From Atkinsonella hypoxylon (taxonomy: Eukaryota > Ascomycota > Sordariomycetes > Hypocreales > Clavicipitaceae): DNA of 64,000 nt. Made by a program: the position numbers and the translations under genes. The stretch is taken from assembly GCA_000729835.1 (NCBI GenBank), contig JFHB01000054.1, positions 1-64,000 of the forward strand. The letters run 5' to 3'. The notes under the pieces are model-generated. The model was given only the letters and a program-made list of their open reading frames with translations, did not search any database and was not told the origin of the DNA. This document shows positions 47,037 to 59,053 of this stretch, in pieces; the first letter of the stretch is position 1; each line of letters begins with the position of its first letter.

Positions 47037-48133
47037 ATGAAGTTCCTGTGCTTACACGGCGCCTTTGGGAATGAAACAGTACGTAGTGGTACCATATCGA
47101 ACCATCTTCCACTAGTCTCTTACTTACCAAATGGCTAGACTTTCCAAGCACAATTGACACCATTAGTTAAGGCGACCTCGGGTTCAGGCCGAATCTCATT
47201 CAAATGCATAAGCGGTAGTCATGAGGCCATTCCGCCTCCCAATTATGGTGACTACTTTGGGCGCGGCCCATTGTACCGATTTATCCCATTTGATGGCCTC
47301 TCGGCCATTGATGACCTCCTACACAAGTTAGACGAGTTTCCCCAAGGCGAGAACGCAGAAGACACAATCCGCCAGTTGTTAGAGTCTGATTATGGCTCAC
47401 CATACACCACACAAAGTGTGCGCGGCGCAATCGATTACATACTCAATGCTGTTCGAGAGGATCCTGAGATAGAGGTGCGTAGAGAAATCAGTTTCTACCA
47501 AAAGCATGCTAACAGCGTGTAGGGCATTCTCGGTTTCTCTGAAGGTGCTGTTGTTGCTGCATCAGCAATTCTGGAAGAGAAGCGCCTCTGGGCAGAAGAA
47601 GGCATTCCTCGGAAACTCAAGGTAGTTGGCTAGTTCTTTCTCGAAGGACGTATTCGACTGTGACTGACGTGCCTTAGTGTGGAATTTTCATCGCTGGCTG
47701 GCCGCCATTGTCGCTCAAAGGTGGGCGATGCAGTGTCGTCCTTGCAGATGAAAGTGAAGATACCATTGACGTCCCGACTTGCCACATTGTAGGCTGCGAC
47801 GATCCGTATCTAGACGGTGCCATGTCGCTGTACAGCCTATGTGACCAGGGTTCCGCAGAACTGTTCGATCACGGTAGCGGACACTTTGTTCCTCGCGACC
47901 CGCAGACATTATCAGAGCTCTCGACAGTCATATCATCAATGGTGGACAAAGTTGACTCCCGCTTTGTTGCTCGCATTGACACAGAGTGCATGTCAGGGTC
48001 AACGATGTCGCTTATTGATTTGTCGCCAAGCTCGGAAGGGTCACTCAAGTTTGATGACTCTTCACCGACTTCGGAGATTTGCTCTTCCAACACATCTGTG
48101 GCGTTTTCAGACTGTGACGATTTGGCCTGCTAA
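47037..48133 (+). CDS. FSH1-type serine hydrolase, candidate polyketide-releasing esterase
   Basis: An alpha/beta-hydrolase of the FSH1 (family of serine hydrolases) type. Exons are 47037-47078, 47139-47474, 47523-47621 and 47678-48133, with introns of 60, 48 and 56 nt, giving 310 aa. The N-terminus MKFLCLHGAFGNE gives the oxyanion strand (LHG). Ser132 lies in the nucleophile elbow GFSEGA, Asp200 or Asp201 in GCDDPYL, and His228 in DHGSGHFVPR, so the triad is complete and in order. In the same family, LovG releases the LovB product in lovastatin synthesis, and close relatives accompany many highly reducing PKSs without a release domain. Divergent placement 1.4 kb from such a PKS makes that role likely here. 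Odd point: about 75 residues after the hydrolase fold form a Ser/Asp-rich, low-complexity tail longer than most family members carry. Confidence 0.87.
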
Positions 48134-48411
48134 AAGCGGCCTTGCTGGCGCCAAAAGTTTTTTCCTTTACACTAATTATAATTCAGTAATGGAGCACAAG
48201 GGCGGGTAGCTGAGACTTGGAATTGCCTTGCATGAGGCCATATTAATACCTGATGGAGCCATTCATTCACACATGGATGATTAGAATTTAATCGCGCGTT
48301 GTTTCCAGAAGATGTAGTTGAGTGGCCTTCATTATGTATAGATTCTAGCACTCCAAGAGAAATCAAAGTTCTGATTTTTTCGGTAAGCGGAGTCGGTTGT
48401 TTATGGAAACA

Positions 48412-48783
48412 CTAAGAGTGCCGGTGTTTCGACGGCGCCACGTCTTGTGCTACATTATGTGTGAGAGGCGTGAACTGAGGCCCGCCGGGAGCATCAGGAT
48501 TCGTCCTGTGGTGAGCCTCTTTAACGGAATGCACAGGAGGTCGGGCGAGAAATTCCATATGCTTAGATGATTTCATCAAGGCGCTGGGAGATCGAACAGA
48601 ACGGGTAAAATGAGTTGAGCATGAAATATCCGTGTTCGTCGACAGCATGATTCTCTTGACCGTGCTCAAGTGTGTCTTGCGGCGATCCGGAAGGGTGGAG
48701 AAGGACAGGTATTTATTTACTACCTGGCTCGAGACGGCAAATTGGGCCTTTTCACGACCTAATTCGACAAGCGGTGACAACAA
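48412..48783 (-). CDS. Small hypothetical ORF, 123 aa
   Basis: An uninterrupted ATG-to-stop frame just beyond the hydrolase gene, facing it tail to tail. The N-terminal half (SPLVELGREKAQFAVSS, LPDRRKTHLSTVKRIML) has a protein-like mix, whereas the C-terminal half is Pro/His/Ser-rich. I recognise no domain, signal peptide or membrane segment. It could be the last exon of a larger gene, a decayed cluster gene or a chance frame. I lean only slightly towards it being coding. Confidence 0.2.
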   Translation of the reverse strand: MLSPLVELGREKAQFAVSSQVVNKYLSFSTLPDRRKTHLSTVKRIMLSTNTDISCSTHFTRSVRSPSALMKSSKHMEFLARPPVHSVKEAHHRTNPDAPGGPQFTPLTHNVAQDVAPSKHRHS

Positions 48784-48800
48784 ATAGAGGTGCAGTAATA

Positions 48801-49020
48801 AGGAGGTATTTTTCTATGCTAATCTATATGTAAAGATACTTCCTGTATCCTGCGTAAAGAGAAGGAGGTACTTTTTACGCTAATTTATACATAAAGATAC
48901 TTTTTATATTCTACGCAAAATGAGAGAGGTGCTTTTCCATATTATTTTATAAGTAAAAGTACTTCTTGCACTCTACGCAAGAGAAAGGAGGTGCTTTTCT
49001 ATACCATGTTATAAGTAAAG
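48801..49020. repeat. 62-bp tandem repeat, about 3.5 diverged copies
   Basis: Units start at about 48,801, 48,863, 48,924 and 48,986, each beginning AGGAGGT or GAGAGGT and carrying a conserved middle (TATAAGTAAAG / ATACATAAAGATACTT) and end (CTACGCAAGAG type). Differences between units are largely transitions, and the region is AT-rich. It lies between the hydrolase gene and the 3' end of LOS1, at the outer edge of the PKS locus. Confidence 0.75.
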
Positions 49021-49843
49021 TATGCGGAGGCACCACTTCCGTTTCAGGCCTAGTGGCCCCTGCGTATTCGAAAAATCCATTGCCGCATGTCGCTGCCAAC
49101 CCGAATCCGGCAACGGTTCAGACTGCGGACAACTCACCGCCCAAATGCCAATGCCCAATTTCGGCAGAACCAGCCGGTTCCCATTCGAAGTGGCGCTTTT
49201 CCAAAGGCAAGTTCTGGTATAGTTAACCGAGATCTCTTCATTTAAGCTGTTCCTCGTGCCTTCTTGGTGCGTCTGCTAGTGGGGAGTAGTCAACGCATTT
49301 GGGGATCATGTACGGAATAGGTGGACGATACTCGTATAGATTCTCTGGTCCCCACATTCTGCAAAGTTTACATCTACCTCTCCGGCGACCCTACAGAACG
49401 AGAGTCCTTCGAATAAGGCGGGTTATAGGTAGAAAATCTATGTGCCACTCTCATGCACGGTCTACCCAATCCCACAGGAGTCCCAGTGCGGTCTCTGTTA
49501 CGTTACTCTGCCGCGCTGGCTTCTCCCAGCCGCGGTGTGGAAGACGAATATAGAATGCATGAAACTGCGAGGTCGAGAAGTGGGACAGCGTTGCTTGACA
49601 GGTTCTTTTCTAGAATTCGAAATATCTATGACTGGCCTCCAACTCCTGGTATGGTCTTCACTCATTTCGTTCCAGTGCATCCAATGAACTCTCCTTTCTG
49701 CGGCCGCCGATGCATCGTAGTCGCACCTTGTCTGCTGCTACATCTGATGATAATAATAAATAAGATAGATTCAGTTTTCTTTAAATGCTGGTCGCTTCCA
49801 TCTCTCTTCTGACGTCATTCTCCGTCTCCACCACCTCACTGCT

Positions 49844-52800
49844 CTATTGTCTGCCCTTCAAAAGACCCTGCAGATACGAGGAAAACCCTTTCTTGTCCGT
49901 GGACGTGGTCAGCGACCTCAAGAAATCACCTCCATTAATGCCCAGGCTGGGAAACAACCCGTTCTGTAACTCCTGAATGAACACATCTCCTGTTTTAGTA
50001 TATATCACTTGCTCTAGGCCAGCAATCTCTGTCAAGACCTGCTTGGTCTGGGCGTCCTGCGAGGGACGGAAGTTGGGATTTCGCATCACCTCCCAGCAAA
50101 CGGAATGGAAGCGGTCAATCATGAAGCGATCAAACCCAGGAATCGATGGGTTCGGGCTTCCAGTGGGACCCATGGGATTCTGCGAGATTGTAGCAACGTC
50201 TGGCCCACCCCAGATAGCCGAAATCCGGGACATAAGAGTGAATGCGAGTCGACTGGGGCCAATGTTCCCGTCCAAGGTCTTCGCCAGTTCCAGAATAGAT
50301 GATATCATAGGCTCGAAGAACCCTTGGTTTGCTTCGCTGATAAGCACACCGTCCAATCCGTTGTTGAGAATAATTTGTAAGAAAGATAGGTACTCTCTTC
50401 TGAGCTCTGCGAGTTGAATCTCGTCATCGGTGCCAGAAATGGGTTCAGAGAGGCCTCCAAATATGCGCTGCAACAGTGGAGTGAGTAGTATGTTTAGCAC
50501 ATCGTAAATTTCTGCCTTGAAACCAAACACTACTTGATCAAGCAAGCGCAGGAACATGGCCATTTCATCCTTTGAAGAGCTCTGAGATAGTAATCCTTCG
50601 ATCCACTGGGGCAATTGCGGCAGGACCGCAGATCCAAGAACTCCGAGGAGCTTGGAGAATGCAGATCGACACGCAGTTCTGATCTCAGCTGACGAATTGA
50701 GCTGATTTAGAGCGATGAGAATTGCCTCTGCTGCCCTTGAAAACTCGTCCGAGACCGCCTTATCGGGCGGCGGATGATGCTGAGTCGCCGCCGAACCAGG
50801 GCTCCAATCCGAGTATCCGTGGGCTAAAGTACCGAGAGCCATGACGATGTGATGAATCTGAAGGGTTGCCTGGACATCGCCAGACTTGGCTCGTGGAAGA
50901 TGAAGCTCCATGTCCTGAAACAGAGGGTCCATCACTGAGCGAGCATACAGTGCCTGCTTGTCGGCAGAGGTGGTGCTGGTAGAGGCAATACACCCGATGG
51001 CTTCAAACAGATACAGTTGGCTAGTGAACAAGGCATCAGCCGAATGATCCGACTCGTCAGATGACATGTCATCGTCGGCATCGTCTCCAGGCACTTCAGC
51101 TTTGATGGGCAACAGGTCGCCTATCGATGAGATGACCGTCTCCGCGACATTTCCGACCTGGCTACGAAGTTGCTTAACGAAACGGTGAAAGAGGTACCAA
51201 GATCTCGTCTTAATGCGGACATGTTCGTGGTGGACTAGGCGGACAAAGTTCTCCAATACCTGTGGAGTATACGTTGGGTGGCTTTCAAAAACGACACAGT
51301 AGCGAACACAGATTTCCATGTACTGCAGCAATATAGCAGGGTGAGAAAAATTGGCGATACCTAGAAAGAACGTGGAAGATCAGCAACAAGTCACCGACAG
51401 CATTTTTATCAGTCTGAAATACCTACCAGATCCGACCATCTTCTGCATCATCACCACGAGCCTTTCCGACGCTTCAGTAGAAGGTTGGTTTTTAGTACCG
51501 AGACCGTGGTTGGGTAAAGCCAACTCGCCAAACAAGTACATTTCATAGAGTGCCAGATCCAGATCTCTCCAATCCATCTCTGATCCTTGCTGGTCCAAAG
51601 TTTGAAGAGTGTTTGCGACAAGGTTGCCGAGCATATCCATGTACAGCGTTTGGTCAATGGCCGCAATGGTTTTCTGGAGGTTCTGCAATTTTCTGCGCAA
51701 TTCCTGAAACTCTGCTTCGTCGGCCTGCTCCTCTTCGTTACCCCATGTTGATGTGTCATCATATCGCATCTTTCGTATGATGGCATCCAAGATTGGAGCC
51801 AGCATACCAGAGAAGTCTTGAGGGAGCTGACCCAGCTTTCTCAGAAAAGTAAGAAGGTCTGTCAGCGCGGGAATGACTGTTGAGCAAACTTCGTCGTATT
51901 CATCCGCGAAAAGTCGTAAAAGATAAGGCAAGAAGCCAAGAAGATGTTGCTTGGCGCATTCCTTGGAGTCGTTGCCTATTTGGCCGTCGTCCAAAGCTTT
52001 GACAATATCTGACATGACCGTGTTTACGAGTTTGGCGACAGCCTCTGCCAGATCAATGTCATACTTTGGCGTGCCTTTGTGGCCGCTCAGTGGTGCGCTG
52101 GTGATAAGCTGACCAACAATTTCCTGAAGATTGAGAAAGGAAATCAATTCCATCTTGTCTGATGACCGCATCTTCTTGCCGCATATTTCCGTCAACGTGT
52201 CGATGGCTGTATCTCGAATTTTGTCCTCGCCGCCATTGTTGGTGCGGCCAACAACAGGAAGCAACAGATTAATCATGTCCTGACTGACGACAAGTGAAAT
52301 GTCCATCCAGCTGACCCATTTGCCAATAACCTTAAACACCAGTTCTACAACAGTATCATTGTCACTGTATTTTGTGAGAAGCTGTTTCCAGGATTCGGCA
52401 ATCTTGCGCATGTCCTGGGCTCTGAGCTGATCTTTAAGCTCTGTGTTCCGCTTGGCATCGCTGCTCTGACGAGACAGCAGCATATCGGCGATCTCGTCGT
52501 GGATCGAGGAGAGAATTCGTAGATAAAAAAGAACACCACTAATACTGTCCCTGCTGCTAGACAAGCCTGTCAATTCCCCAAAATCGTCAAGAAAACTTTG
52601 CCACCCATCTTGATAGAGGAAGACGAAGAGATAAGTCAGCGTCTGGGTAAGCTTGTTTTGGAGTGATATTGGATCGGCCTCTTGTTGGGCATCGGGACCG
52701 TAGCTTTGACGGACGTATTGGAGAAGTGTGTATTTGAGATAGGATAAGCTGTCAGCATCAAGACCCTGGGTGTGAACCGCATAGTTAACAACCTCGAGGC

Positions 52801-53208
52801 AAACCATTCGTACAACCTCAGAGGCTCGCGGGGTGCGGGCAAAGAGGTTTGTACAAGCTTGCCAGCCTTGAGGATTTGATCGCAGCTGATTAAGGTACTC
52901 AAAGGCCTGTTCCTTCACCGACTGGTCCGACGTGGGGTTGGACAAGATTTCGACGGCATTTTCTACCTGCAGACAGTCCGAATAAACGGCCACAGTCAGC
53001 ACAATGACAGTTGAGTTTGAGCATAGTATGTACGGGATACGGTATGTTCGGAAGCCGTCATATTGGTCGCAATGAAAAATATCGGGCCCAATAATATTTA
53101 AAAAAAAGAAAAAAAAAGAGGGCGTATGAAAATGGCGGGGCAGCGGCTCGATGTAACAAAGCGGCTATGATGCGGGCAGACATATCAGGCACCTACCTGC
53201 GCCTCCAT
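49844..53208 (-). CDS. LOS1: Los1, exportin-T (tRNA nuclear export receptor)
   Basis: A karyopherin-beta protein that binds Ran-GTP and exports tRNA from the nucleus. Exons on the complement are 53208-53197, 52966-51427 and 51360-49844, with introns of 230 and 66 nt, giving 1,022 aa, the usual length for fungal Los1. The first exon is only 12 nt and encodes MEAQ, spliced to VENAVEILSNP; this reproduces the conserved MEAQVENAV start. Alpha-helical HEAT-type repeats run throughout. Recognisable blocks are the N-terminal SVKEQAFEYLNQLRSNPQGW, the central FADEYDEVCSTVIPALTDLL, SGIANFSHPAILLQYMEICVRY across intron 2, and VRLVHHEHVRIKTRSWYLFHRFVK, all typical of exportin-T. The longer ATG frame from 53002 is intronic. 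Housekeeping gene; it bounds the PKS locus on the right. Confidence 0.88.
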
Positions 53209-55159
53209 GATGGCGATTATGAGGAGTTCCTGCCTGTTAGACAGGAACGACGAGAAATGGAATGAAAACAGACAGAGGTTGTTTTGAGGGAACGAACGCT
53301 GCTATAATCCTGGCAGCCTTATGGACGGGGCATGAAGCATGCTTGTTCGGGATTTGGGTGACGACGAGGCTACTGTGGAGTCATACCTGTGCCGACGAGG
53401 AGAACGGGTCCAAAAACTGATGAAGTTGGGCGTGGCCAAGCTGAGAATCTGGGTATGGATGCAGGTCAAGGACCCTCGATGGGCTGTATGACCGGATTCG
53501 CCTCGCCGGAGACCAAAAGATGGCCTCTTTGACTCCCAAGTGTGCGTCTTTATCTGCTGTGCTCAAAAAGTCGGTGCAGTTCTCGCGTGCCAGTGTGGAC
53601 CCTCTTGATGGCCAGATATTCTGCGGGAGATTCTCGGACAAAATCTGTACTTGTGCGGCACAACGCCTACTGTGTTGTCTGTGCTTAAATGGCTGAGTCA
53701 TGACAGTGTGAGTCTAGTACGTAATTGACCCATCCCGCAAATGGAGCTCTGGCAGCTCTCTGTGTATTTTCCTCGCTCGTCATAACTTTCTTCCGACTTT
53801 CTCTCTCTTGCATCGTGATGGTAACATCGTGATGGCGGTCTCGATGGCCATGGTGCTTTGTAAGTGGCTACCACGCCAGCGATGTTGCTGCTTAGAGTTC
53901 ATTCGCATCAATGATGAAGCAAGCTGTTTGGTCCAAAGTTTGAGCGTTGTGGAAACGTAATTTCCACACGCGCCACACCCATGGTAATTGTGGCTCTACT
54001 GCTATGTATCATCGTGAACCTTATGTATTGACGAGACGAGACCTTTGGCGCAACTTACAATTGCTGCGTAGCTCCTTCCTAAATGATGCGCCCCAGACGT
54101 TTGATTCCTTGGTTCTAGAAGCCGAATAGCTTCTAATACTCTGGAGTGGCCCTTGTTGGCCAAGCTGGGACTAAGAGGCATTTTGACACGACGCGTTCCA
54201 TTATAATAGCCTGCACGTATGCATAGAATTCCAAGGCGCAGAGGACTAAGGTTGAATATCCAGACGACTTAATGTTTGTCAAAAGTCGAGATAATTGGGT
54301 GAAAACGTGTTGGCAGTGCACCGAGCGATTGAGAACATTTTATTCACGCAACTCATTATCTCGTCCCGGCCAACATTTATATCAGCGCTCACAATACGTT
54401 GCGCAAGAACACTCGACAGTCCAGGCTCATACCAATCTGTAACGAATATTTCATCACAGGTTGCGTGAAAGAAAAGACTAGGATGGAAATCATGTGTGCT
54501 TGTACCTTGGTGGCGCGCGACTGGAGTCCGCCATCATCGGCGTAATTGAGCAGCTCCGTAGAGCAGGATAGAATCTCCTATTGCGGAGCTATGCTATTCC
54601 AGAGGGCGGTATAGTTGGCGGCTTGAATCGCGTCGTTTCCACCGCAGTTTCTTTGATACCGCAAAGAGTTTCTCAACGTCCGCGAGCTTAGCGGAGCTTG
54701 CGTGGAGCAAATGGGGCGTTCTTTTCTCAGCTCTTTGCACGCGCTCTTAAAAGGCATGCAGCAAGCCCGACCGCACGAGAATAATAGACTTGGCGCTAGG
54801 AACCATGAGCCGGACTGATCATGTCAAATACGGCAGCTGGGACAGGCCAAGGATAAAAACTTGACCGCTACAACGAAAGACGGACCTGATTCAAGCATGA
54901 TGCCGTTTCAAATAAATTCGAAAGTCAGATGTGCAGGATGGAGATTAATGACAACTTAAAAAATGTGCCCTATAATGCTCTTCTAATAGCCTCACGGGCA
55001 AAAGCGAAGTCCCTGCATGTGTCCAATTACTGCCATGTTAGCGGCGAGGGAGAATAATTGCTTTGGGTGGATGTCTTGTTTCATGTTTCTATGCCTGGCA
55101 CGGCCATTGTCTGCGACCTGCCAGGTCTAAGACGGATTACATACCTACGTACCTAGGCC

Positions 55160-55237
55160 CCGGCCGGACTTTTTAAGTGAGACCTCGCATTCCACCCCAG
55201 AATGGCCAAGTAGGTGTCGATTAAAAAGTCCGGTCGG
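55160..55237. repeat. 17-bp inverted repeat with one mismatch
   Basis: CCGGCCGGACTTTTTAA (55160-55176) faces TTAAAAAGTCCGGTCGG (55221-55237). The single mismatch is a C/T transition. The spacer is 44 bases. It could be the terminal repeats of a very small element or a simple hairpin. Confidence 0.6.
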
Positions 55238-55823
55238 TGATAGGAACATTGATGCGGGATCGAGTGACTTGAAAGTTCATGTCTTGTAACGCGACAAGCC
55301 CATGATCCCAGCGAGAAGGGAAAGGTGAAGGACCCCCAAGGATGGGGCGGAATCGCAGGTAATCATGCCATACATGAATTCTGGTCCAATGGGCCATGAT
55401 TTCTAATTTTGCTTTCGATATTCCTTTACCGTTGACGGATGCTGTGCAGTTTCGTGGGTGATGGGGCCTACTCTTTCAGACCAGAGGCCACATGCTGGTG
55501 GCCAAACGCACAATAGTAGGTGATGCACCAGATTGCCCGATCAGAGATGCAGGACTGTCTTGGGGCTTCACGCCCAGCGCCAGTGCTTGCCCAAGACGAA
55601 TAGAATGCCTTTGGTTTTCCTCTACAATCCTTGACCGAAGGGAAGAGAGTGAAGGAAACAGTTCCTTCTAGTAGACGATATACACAAGACCAGGACATTG
55701 GGGTGGGCAGGAAGGGGCAGAACCAAGGCTAAATAAAGCGTATGGACACAATAACCGTCGAGCTTCATGACTAGGAATCGGTCGATGTCTACTCCTTCAC
55801 CCTGTCCCTGTCAGTGACTTGGA

Positions 55824-55857
55824 GTGAGATGTGAGATGTGAGATGTGAGATGTGAGA
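55824..55857. repeat. TGAGATG tandem repeat
   Basis: Nearly five copies of a 7-bp TGAGATG unit, trailing into related ACGAGA copies to about 55,875. Confidence 0.8.
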
Positions 55858-58800
55858 TACGAGAGATACGAGATAGCATTCAAGAAATGTACCAATCGAG
55901 CAGCAAGGTTGTCGGCTGCACAGTCTCGACCGCTCGTTGCGATCCGCGTGGTAAAATGAGCTGGAGCCAAAGAGAAGCGAGTTCCTGAGTGCAGGAACCA
56001 ATGCGCTATTGCCCAGACGGGAACATTTGATTCTAATCAAAGTTGATTGATCAGTGATACTGTACTACGGAATACGCTTGTACGACTGTGACCCATTGCC
56101 CAACAGCTGGCCGACTCCTGTTGCCAGCCAGGAATCGAGCCAATTAGCTGTCGAATAGCAAATGGGCGAGAGACAAAAAGTGGACACAGCAGGTACCTCA
56201 ATTTAGCAGGGGGATTACATGGGAAAATAAGTCTCTTCGGGTGGCTTTCAATAGCCCGCTCTAACAGCTGCTAGCAAAAACTGGGGCAAGTAAGTAGGTA
56301 TCTTGGCAAAATAAAACGACAGTTGAGAGTGTACTCCGTATATATACCAAGAACGAAGCCAAGTACCACCAGGGACAATCCTAGACCCGTATGCCCCTGG
56401 CTTAGGCGCGAAACCTCAAGTGACCTTTGGTCATCGGAGGAACAACGCAACAAAGTCCTCGTTGGCTATTCCGTAGATCAAGCTGGGATTGACGCTAACT
56501 ACACATAACATGAGGGAGGGTTGGTTGTGCCCTTCCATCTGGTAGGAAGGCTGCGAAGCTCCACGCATTTATGCTGACCAATCGAAAACAAGTAGACATG
56601 GGTCCATGCTCAGGTCACTACCCTCCACTCCATGTTTTGTTCTAATTCCCTCGCCGTGGTTTTGCACAGGATCAGCCTCTCATAATTACGGGTGATACGG
56701 ATAGCGGCAGCCGGCGTGCAAGCGGTCAAGGAAGAGTAATCTTGCTCGATTGGCAAGGCCATTTTCCCAGCTGCGGTGCAAGACGCATGCTCAATCGATT
56801 TGGCGCACCGAGATTTGATATTTGGGTATGGCAAAGATGGCAAAGAGCATCTACGAGCTTCAACGCCAAAAGAAGGGGAAATGGGAAGATTCCTTTGAAT
56901 GCCTGACTTAGAACCCCTAGCATCTGACTGGTTGAGATGCAGATCTGTTCCTGCATTAGGGTGGACGCAAGCACGAGTGCTGTGTGCCGGTACAAGCGCA
57001 CCATGAGTCTTGTGGAGCACAAGTGCAGAATCTGCTTTAGAGCGTAACTATTCCGTAGTTGCTGCCAAAACGTCGTCTTGCAGGGGCATCCTTAGACATT
57101 ATATTCCGTAGTACGAAGGTTCTTTGAGCCACGTATAACAAAAGAATAGTTACACATAGACCAAAGTCCTGTGAGCCACATTTTGTCACGAATGTGCCCA
57201 CTAACAGTCACAGCCTGGTGACCGCCAAGATCTATGTGGTAAAGGCGCGTATCGTGATAAGCACCGATTTAGCCCTTGTTACGTATTGCTAACTATAGAA
57301 CGGCGCCATTAAGGGGTTATATTTGTACACACGGCGACACAAGACACTGCTGTGTACTATACTCAGAGATGAGTTCTATAGATATGCCGCCGGCCCGAGC
57401 AACAGATGCTCATGTTTCCATTATAGTCTGCAGAAAGGCTCGGTCCCCAAAACACAGGCAAAACTTGGTATGAGTCTTTAATTTTCATTGCGTGGCGAAT
57501 TGGGGTGCGTGCAAAAAGGCCGCCGGCAACAAACTAGTTAATGCCGCACACATACATGTCTGGCACATACGCGCAAATCCGCCGGCCCATTGTTCCTGTT
57601 AATGATGTCAACGTTCGGTTTGACGTGGGCGGTGGGTGAATGGGTGGAGCCGCGCTGAACGGTCATGGTCACAACATTGGCAAAGGAATTCAACTGAAAA
57701 AATGTGGATACAGGGGACCTTGTGCTGGTTGGTGCGCAGCACTGGGTACCTAGGTATGTAGAACGTAGAACATAATAATCCCTTTGAGTGCGCCAAGTCG
57801 CCAACGAGGTCACGAATTGGCTGGTAAGCCAATCAGCACTAGCGAGAGCACTAGAGGTACTTCAGTTTACGCAGAAATCTCAGTATCAAAGAAATCCTAA
57901 CCATTTCTAGACTATACATGGTTATATTTTATACACTAGCCATTCAGAATTGCCTTATGTGTAGGTACTTATGTTATCATGGTGTGGGTCCCGTGACCTT
58001 GTTGGCGCCGTCGCGAACGCAAAGGGATAGCTCCCCAACCCCTATCGACCGAGAAAGGAGTTAATTTCCTTTATTTAATTTGGCCATGTTCCAACTCGGC
58101 CATTCAAAACCAGAAGCCCGGGCGAAGACGATAAGAGGAGGGTCTCGGAAGCGGTCTGGGGGACACAACTCGCACACTTTGTCCAAACAAAACATCAATG
58201 ATTGGGCTGGCACGCTTGCATGGCCCCGCCAGCCAGGCCGTAAGATTAGGATCCAGCCGAGATTACTCGTTAGGTGAGACGACGGCTGCACCGTTCCATC
58301 AGCAATCCTTCAATAATTAGCTGTGTAACGGCCCGAGCTGAGGACCGTTCACAGACGGCGAGGGAATAAAATGGGCAGGGGAAGCAGGATGCTGCAAGGT
58401 ACGCCGCGGCGCATGCAAACCATCAATTGTCCATGTGGTGGATGGATAGCACGCGAGTGGAGTCCATGGGTTTAGAAGCACCGACCAATCCGACGTCACC
58501 CGCCCGCTACGACCAGGCCACGAATGAGCGCCAAAGTGGAGGGGTGGCGCGCGCTCCATAGTCAGGCCCGCCCAACCACAGCACTTGAAGCGCCGTTTGC
58601 CCCTGGGCTAGCGTGCAAAGACCGGGGGGGCGCTCGCGCCGCGCAATTTCCCGGGGCAGATACGCCGGTGAAGAATGGACACAAACACAAGAGTGCAAAA
58701 AAAAAAAAAAAAAAAAACAAAGAAAGAAAGAAACAGGGAAACAAAGGGAAAAAAAAAGGGGGGGCAAAATGAATCAACTCATGAGGAAGCCGGGATGGAT

Positions 58801-59053
58801 CTGGGTCACAGCCGACCACCAGGGTATTAATACCGCATCCTCCTCCGTCCAAACCCAAGTCTTGGCTCCCGCTTGATCTTCCTCAGCCTACAAAGCAACT
58901 TTCTCCAAGCTTCGCTTTTGACTCGTCTTTGACTTCGGTCGTCCATTCTTTTAACCAGCACTCTACGAAGCCCACCAGCTTCTGACGCCTCTCGTTCGTT
59001 GTCTATTCTTTCTTACATCTTTTCCCCCCTTTGGAAGCCTGTACGCCGTCAAG

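Larger units (their letters stand above)
53209..59053. other. 5.8-kb gene-poor interval between LOS1 and the GPI-protein gene
   Basis: No open frame here has coding character or a recognisable domain. Contents are the LOS1 promoter (left), an imperfect inverted repeat (55160-55237), a 7-bp tandem repeat (55824-55857), A-rich tracts (58,697-58,720 and 58,750-58,757) and, in the last 200 bp, a pyrimidine-rich leader of the kind found in strongly expressed fungal genes. Transcripts without coding capacity cannot be excluded. Confidence 0.55.

Noticed and set aside
49453..49812. 119-codon plus-strand frame between the tandem repeat and LOS1
   Set aside because: No domain; it probably spans the LOS1 3' flank. 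It could be a gene fragment but cannot be supported.
53381..53701. 106-codon minus-strand frame upstream of LOS1
   Set aside because: The frame does not connect to LOS1, has no domain, and lies in the LOS1 promoter region.
56610..57020. 136-codon minus-strand frame
   Set aside because: An overlapping 98-codon frame on the same strand is equally open; neither has a domain or coding bias.
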